64,000 bases of DNA from an uncultured Psychromonas sp. (GTDB lineage Bacteria > Pseudomonadota > Gammaproteobacteria > Enterobacterales > Psychromonadaceae): NCBI RefSeq assembly GCF_947489755.1, contig NZ_CANLFB010000013.1:54991-118990 (forward strand), written 5' to 3'. Below are positions 60,597 through 64,000 of this stretch, piece by piece. The notes below the pieces were generated by a model. That model was not told where the DNA came from, did not search any database, and was given only the letters and a program-made list of their open reading frames with translations. A program made the position numbers and the translations under genes. Position 1 is the first letter of the stretch; each line of letters begins with the position of its first letter.

Positions 60597-60979
60597 TCTA
60601 ATCTTTAATCTTTCTTTTCTATTCTTTCTATTTAGAACTTACACTTTTTTATGTCTATATCTATATCTTTATCATTGAAATTTTTATGGCGTGTTCTCAA
60701 TATTTTAAAATATAACGCTCTCTTAAATTAAGAATAAAGTGTGGGTGTTATTTAGTTTATTTATAAATGAAAGTGATTATTGTAGTTAGAACGGAATTAA
60801 AATAATTGAATTTACATCATTACCGCAGATTTAATCATTACTATGCGTATCTAGGATAAAAAAAGAGGTAGTTATTTGATGTGAGCCAGCAGATATAGCA
60901 AAGAATATGAGATAAAGCGTTTTAATTTAATATTCGGGCGTTATAACATGAAAGTTGTAATGACGGAGAAAGATTGTAA

Positions 60980-61020
60980 AAGTGTTATACAAGATATGAT
61001 TCGTAAAATGTATAACACTT
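60980..61020. repeat. Perfect 12-bp inverted repeat
   Basis: AAGTGTTATACA (60980-60991) and TGTATAACACTT (61009-61020) are separated by 17 nt. There is no T-run directly after it on either strand. Confidence 0.8.
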
Positions 61021-61027
61021 GTGCATA

Positions 61028-61060
61028 TTAAGCTTTTAAAAACAAAGATTAAAAGCTTAA
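61028..61060. repeat. Perfect 12-bp inverted repeat at the 3' side of the OmpA-like gene
   Basis: TTAAGCTTTTAA (61028-61039) and TTAAAAGCTTAA (61049-61060) lie 6 bp beyond the stop codon of the minus-strand gene. It may act as its transcript end. Confidence 0.75.
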
Positions 61061-61065
61061 CTTAA

Positions 61066-61578
61066 TTATTGTTCTTTATACTTGATACTAGCAATTCGAG
61101 ATTTTTCTGATGATGTATATTCAGATAACTCTGCAGCACTGTTAAATACTTCAGCGATGACTCGTCTATTTTTCTGAGCACCGATTTCAGTATTGTTATC
61201 ATATAATGGTGAGCTTTCACCAAAACCAATCGCTTTCACCTGAGAAGGTTTAACGCCTAATTTAATTAATTCAGCTCTTACTTTAATTGCTCTATCAGAA
61301 GACAGTTTAGCATTGTAAGTTGCTGTAGCATATTTACTTGTATGACCTTCGATTACAGCATAAAGGTCAGTGTCTTTAATAAATTTTGCAAATTCAGTTA
61401 TTTCTTTTTTCTCATCGGCTGTCATATATACAGTAGAATCATTTTTGAATTCAACATTCAAATTTGGAACCATAATACAGTCGCCAGTGCTTTCTTCAGC
61501 GTATAAATTACCAGCTAAAGCTAGGCTAAGGATCGAAGATGTGAATAATACTTTAAGTGTTTTCAAATTAAACTCCAT
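61066..61578 (-). CDS. OmpA-domain periplasmic protein
   Basis: This 170-residue protein has a signal peptide (cleavage after LYA, residue 27) and then an OmpA C-terminal-type domain from about residue 41 with YNAKLSSDRAIKV (Arg96) and GAQKNRRVIAEVF. Such domains bind meso-diaminopimelate in peptidoglycan. The usual Asp of the GHTD motif is Ser81 here (GHTSKY), which may weaken or change ligand binding. It has no beta-barrel and no lipobox, so it is a soluble periplasmic protein. It is divergent from the repeat lipoprotein gene across 110 bp, suggesting shared control. Confidence 0.88.
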   Translation of the reverse strand: MEFNLKTLKVLFTSSILSLALAGNLYAEESTGDCIMVPNLNVEFKNDSTVYMTADEKKEITEFAKFIKDTDLYAVIEGHTSKYATATYNAKLSSDRAIKVRAELIKLGVKPSQVKAIGFGESSPLYDNNTEIGAQKNRRVIAEVFNSAAELSEYTSSEKSRIASIKYKEQ

Positions 61579-61688
61579 TTATAATTTTATAACATAGATG
61601 AACTATATCACGAAGATGGAATTAAATAGCTAATTAAAAGTTATTTTTGTGATAAAATACTCTGTATATTCAACGAAAGGGAAAAACA

Positions 61689-63176
61689 ATGAAAAATAAC
61701 TTTAAAGTATCGGCTATTGCAGCAACGGTTCTACTTACTGTAACAGGGTGTTCAGTAACAGATTCTTCAAATGAAGCTTTGTCTATGAAAAATGATGAGA
61801 TTCAAAAACTAAATGAAGAGCTGCAAGCAAAAAACACTAAAATTGCATCACTAAGTTCAATGACGGCTCCTGGAGCAACTGACCAATTTGCTGTTGGTAA
61901 TTCTTTAATCCCACCTAATGCTAAAGCTGGCGAATGTTATGCAAAAGTATTAGTACCTGCGGAATACAGAACAGATCCAGTTCAACGTTTATTAAAAGAA
62001 GCACAATCTCAAATTGTTGTTACTCCTGCTACTTATAAAGTAGTTGAGAAAAAAGTAACAATTAGAGAAGCAAGCTCTAAATTAGTGCCTGTTGCTGCTA
62101 CCTACAAGCCAGCTAGCGAACGTATCATGGTTGAACCTGAAAAAACTGAATTAGTGCCTGTTCCTGCAGTTTATAAAACAGTCACTGAGAGTGTGATGGT
62201 TGAACCTGAAAAAACTGCGTTAGTTGCAGTTCCTGCGGTTTACAAAACTGTTACTGAAAGTGTGATGGTTGAACCTGAGAAAACAGCATTAGTAACAATG
62301 CCTGCTACTTACAAAACGACTAGCGAAAGTATTATGGTTGAGCCTGAAAAGACTGAACTTGTTACTGTACCAGCTACTTATAAAACTATTTCTAAGCAGG
62401 TACTAGTTTCTCCTGCTCATACAGAATGGAAAAAAGGTCGCGGCGAAATTGAAAAAGTTGATAATTCAACTGGTGAAATTATGTGTCTAGTCGATGTTCC
62501 TGCTGTTTACAAAACAGTAACAACAACGGTATTAGATAAAGAAGCCTACACAAAAGAAGTTAAAACGCCTGCGGTTTACAAAACTGTCAATACAAGAGCA
62601 TTAGATAATGCACCGACTTCAAAAGCGGTTATTACTCCTGCTGTTTACAAAACAGTGACTAAGCAAGAACTTGTATCGCCAGCTACAACAAAAGAAGTTA
62701 AAACACCTGCTGTCTTCGAAACCATTACGAAAAAAGAATTAGTAACTGCTGCTACTACTAGAGAAGTTAAAATTCCTGCTGTATACAAAACGGTAACTAG
62801 TAATGTATTAGCAACAGCCGCTTCAACTCAAGAAGTTAAAATTCCAGCAATATGTAAAATGGTTAAGACTCGTGTTTTAGATATTCCTGCTAAAGAAACA
62901 AAAATAACGACTCCTGCTGTATATGAAACTTACGATACAACGGTAAAAACTGCTGAATCATACTTAAAATGGCAGGAAATTCTGTGTGAAACTAATACAA
63001 CAGAAGATGTTGTTTCTAAATTGCAAAGAGAGTTAAAAAATAGAGATTACAACATTACTAATGTTGATGGTGTTTACGGTGCAGAAACTCGTGCTGCTGT
63101 AAATGCATATCAAAAAGATGAAAAATTAAACCAAGGTGCTTTAACATTAAAAACGTTAGAAACACTAGGTCTATAA
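61689..63176 (+). CDS. Repeat-rich lipoprotein with C-terminal peptidoglycan-binding domain
   Basis: This 495-residue lipoprotein has lipobox VTGC with Cys21 and Ser22 next, which favours the outer membrane. A short coiled coil follows (about 33-56, MKNDEIQKLNEELQAKNTKI). Residues 113-424 hold about thirteen repeats of roughly 22-24 residues built on PAVYKTVT...V..PA.T.EV. The C-terminus (about 432-495) is a peptidoglycan-binding-1 domain with VDGVYGAETRAAVNAYQK. The plan suggests a tether between outer membrane and cell wall. Three further cysteines occur at the segment borders (in AGECYAKVLVP, GEIMCLVDVP and WQEILCETN). Function unknown; a terminator follows. Confidence 0.85.
   Translation: MKNNFKVSAIAATVLLTVTGCSVTDSSNEALSMKNDEIQKLNEELQAKNTKIASLSSMTAPGATDQFAVGNSLIPPNAKAGECYAKVLVPAEYRTDPVQRLLKEAQSQIVVTPATYKVVEKKVTIREASSKLVPVAATYKPASERIMVEPEKTELVPVPAVYKTVTESVMVEPEKTALVAVPAVYKTVTESVMVEPEKTALVTMPATYKTTSESIMVEPEKTELVTVPATYKTISKQVLVSPAHTEWKKGRGEIEKVDNSTGEIMCLVDVPAVYKTVTTTVLDKEAYTKEVKTPAVYKTVNTRALDNAPTSKAVITPAVYKTVTKQELVSPATTKEVKTPAVFETITKKELVTAATTREVKIPAVYKTVTSNVLATAASTQEVKIPAICKMVKTRVLDIPAKETKITTPAVYETYDTTVKTAESYLKWQEILCETNTTEDVVSKLQRELKNRDYNITNVDGVYGAETRAAVNAYQKDEKLNQGALTLKTLETLGL
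62025..62960 (+). repeat. Coding tandem repeats of about 66-70 bp in the lipoprotein gene
   Basis: About thirteen units each encode PA(V/T)YKTV plus a spacer. The units between about 62100 and 62370 are the most alike (ESVMVEPEKTALV recurs almost exactly), pointing to recent duplication there. The second half follows a different spacer type (KEVKTPAVYKTV). Confidence 0.9.
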
Positions 63177-63208
63177 TCACTACTTTATTTTTTGATTAAA
63201 TAACTATT

Positions 63209-63243
63209 AATGCCTATTTCTGTCCAGGAGTAGGCATTTTTTA
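63209..63243 (+). terminator. Terminator of the lipoprotein gene
   Basis: AATGCCTA (63209-63216) pairs with TAGGCATT (63231-63238), followed by a T-run. Confidence 0.88.
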
Positions 63244-63439
63244 TTTCTCATACTCTCTTATTTACTCGCTCACTCTCAAATACACTTTTGTACTATTTTT
63301 TCCGGTAGATGCGGTTAAATCAGGTGTAAGCTATCTCTCTCCCATAAAAATGGATTCCTGCGCTTATATTAAATATTGATAGGTTATCTTTCTTTATTTG
63401 ATAAGGGTTGTTTAGCGAAAGTTTATCGACTTTCATTGC
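63244..63439. other. Intergenic spacer before the MITE-like element
   Basis: No ORF or clear signal. It is part of the 739-bp non-coding stretch at the end of the window. Confidence 0.4.
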
Positions 63440-63605
63440 TAATACCAATAACACTAATTATGCGAATCTAGGCTTGTTAAAATAACTTGTTTCTTTGTTG
63501 TAAATTTCGTAAAGGGAACAGCCATTTAGCTTAATTTATATCTTAAATTAAACCATTTTTCCTGCGCAAAATTTAGAACACTTATTTAACGTAATTGGTA
63601 TAATA
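63440..63605. repeat. MITE-like element with terminal inverted repeats
   Basis: The left end TAATACCAAT (63440-63449) mirrors the right end ATTGGTATAATA (63594-63605), giving an 8-bp perfect terminal inverted repeat. The interior, about 145 bp, has no ORF. Internal blocks (TTCGTAAAGGGAACAGCC, CTTAAATTAAACC and TGCGCAAAATTTAGAACACTT) recur in altered form at 63714-63888 and partly at 52017-52090. Confidence 0.6.
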
Positions 63606-63713
63606 TCTTGATTACTGATGCTTTCATTATCGTAGCGAATTATTCTTTCAGCCTAACCTGAACAATACGTTTTCAATGTAGACTTATTATATTCATTAGC
63701 TAAACCTAAGCTT

Positions 63714-63888
63714 TGCGAATAAAAAAATTACCTCTTCGTTGTAAGTTTTATAAAGGAAGCCGCCATTAAATAATTAACATTTTTAGTTAATCCTTCGACA
63801 GATAAAGAAGGAGGTCAATCTTCTAAATACCTTAACTTACACCTTAAATTAAGGTATTTTTCGGGCACAAAAATTAGAATACTTAACC
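63714..63888. repeat. Second, diverged copy of the MITE-like element
   Basis: TGCGAAT, TCTTCGTTGTAAGTTTTATA, AAGGAAGCCGCCATTAA, CTTAAATTAAGG and GGGCACAAAAATTAGAATACTT follow in the same order as in the first copy. An insert of about 60 bp near 63770-63830 itself holds a TTCGACAGATAAAGAAGG stretch. The terminal inverted repeats are lost. Confidence 0.5.
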
Positions 63889-63915
63889 TGAGTTCTGGAT
63901 AAGCAAGAGCATTTA

Positions 63916-63999
63916 TTAGACTGCCATCATCTCTAATTCACTTTTAGATACCTTAATACGTGGCTTTTTCTTTTTTAAGCAATAAGCCACTATTCCTGA
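63916..63999 (-). CDS. Possible C-terminal end of a gene running off the window
   Basis: An open minus-strand frame of 27 codons enters from the right edge and ends SGIVAYCLKKKK-PRIKVSKSELEMMAV before TAA at 63916-63918. The basic, well-behaved tail looks protein-like and might be the end of a transposase or other gene, but it is too short to assign. Confidence 0.3.
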   Translation of the reverse strand, partial: SGIVAYCLKKKKPRIKVSKSELEMMAV

Positions 64000-64000
64000 A

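Larger units (their letters stand above)
60597..61065. other. AT-rich gap between tRNA-Leu and the OmpA-like gene
   Basis: No integrase or att duplication of the tRNA end was seen. Around 60830-60855 lie ACCGCAGATTTAA and TATGCGTATCTAGG, matching pieces of the dispersed repeats at 52 and 63 kb. Two strong inverted repeats follow (60980-61060), as does a 27-codon ORF, MKVVMTEKDCKSVIQDMIRK and 7 more residues (60948-61031), without a ribosome site. Confidence 0.5.

Noticed and set aside
60547..61065. Integration site of an island at the tRNA-Leu 3' end
   Set aside because: No integrase gene and no second copy of the tRNA 3' end were seen; a terminator follows the tRNA directly.

Overview
The window reads as chromosomal DNA of a marine, probably cold-adapted gammaproteobacterium. 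A Psychromonas-like organism is my best guess. This is inferred from gene order (ubiE-ubiJ-ubiB-tatABC-tatD-hemB; pepA-holC-valS opposite lptFG), AT-rich composition and protein resemblance; no database search was possible. No CRISPR array, rRNA, intact insertion sequence or prophage was seen. There is one tRNA gene, tRNA-Leu(CAA).

Layout. 1-6.4 kb: the 3' end of a DEAD-box helicase gene, an orphan BECR-nuclease-like ORF in degenerate DNA, a three-gene ECF-type vitamin transporter, a NYN-domain protein and a periplasmic OB-fold protein. 6.5-13.5 kb (minus strand): hemB, tatD, tatCBA, ubiB, ubiJ and ubiE, covering heme synthesis, twin-arginine export and ubiquinone synthesis. 13.4-14.3 kb: a long leader-like region with a mini-ORF, then pgi. 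16-31 kb: an envelope-glycan region. It has a nucleotide-sugar epimerase, a GT9 glycosyltransferase, Kdo kinase, a seven-gene operon for a CMP-activated legionaminic-acid-type nonulosonic acid, Kdo transferase waaA, and three further transferases, including a candidate nonulosonic-acid transferase. 31-34 kb: very AT-rich accessory DNA with glpE, a 427-aa protein of unknown function and a DUF6572-like protein. 34-44 kb: tkt and tal convergent, then a complete ribose operon rbsDACBKR. 44-48 kb: ilvGMD for branched-chain amino acids. 48.2-48.6 kb: three copies of a hairpin-rich repeat of about 150 bp. 48.6-60.3 kb: a GlcG/HbpS-like protein, comM, a solute-binding-like protein, valS-holC-pepA, lptFG and an RDD protein. 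60.4-64 kb: tRNA-Leu, an OmpA-like periplasmic protein divergent from a repeat-rich lipoprotein with a C-terminal peptidoglycan-binding domain, then a MITE-like dispersed repeat and a partial ORF at the edge.

How the genes fit together. Much of the window builds the cell envelope. pgi, tkt and tal handle sugar phosphates, and the rbs genes bring in and phosphorylate ribose, which feeds into tkt/tal. The leg/neu operon lies between kdkA and waaA, two genes of inner-core lipopolysaccharide synthesis, and is followed by transferases. This suggests lipopolysaccharide decorated with a sialic-acid-like sugar, with LptFG (57-59 kb) helping to export it. The least explained items are the orphan nuclease-like ORF, the pgi leader, the AT-rich 31-34 kb patch, the hairpin repeats and the OmpA-like/lipoprotein pair.
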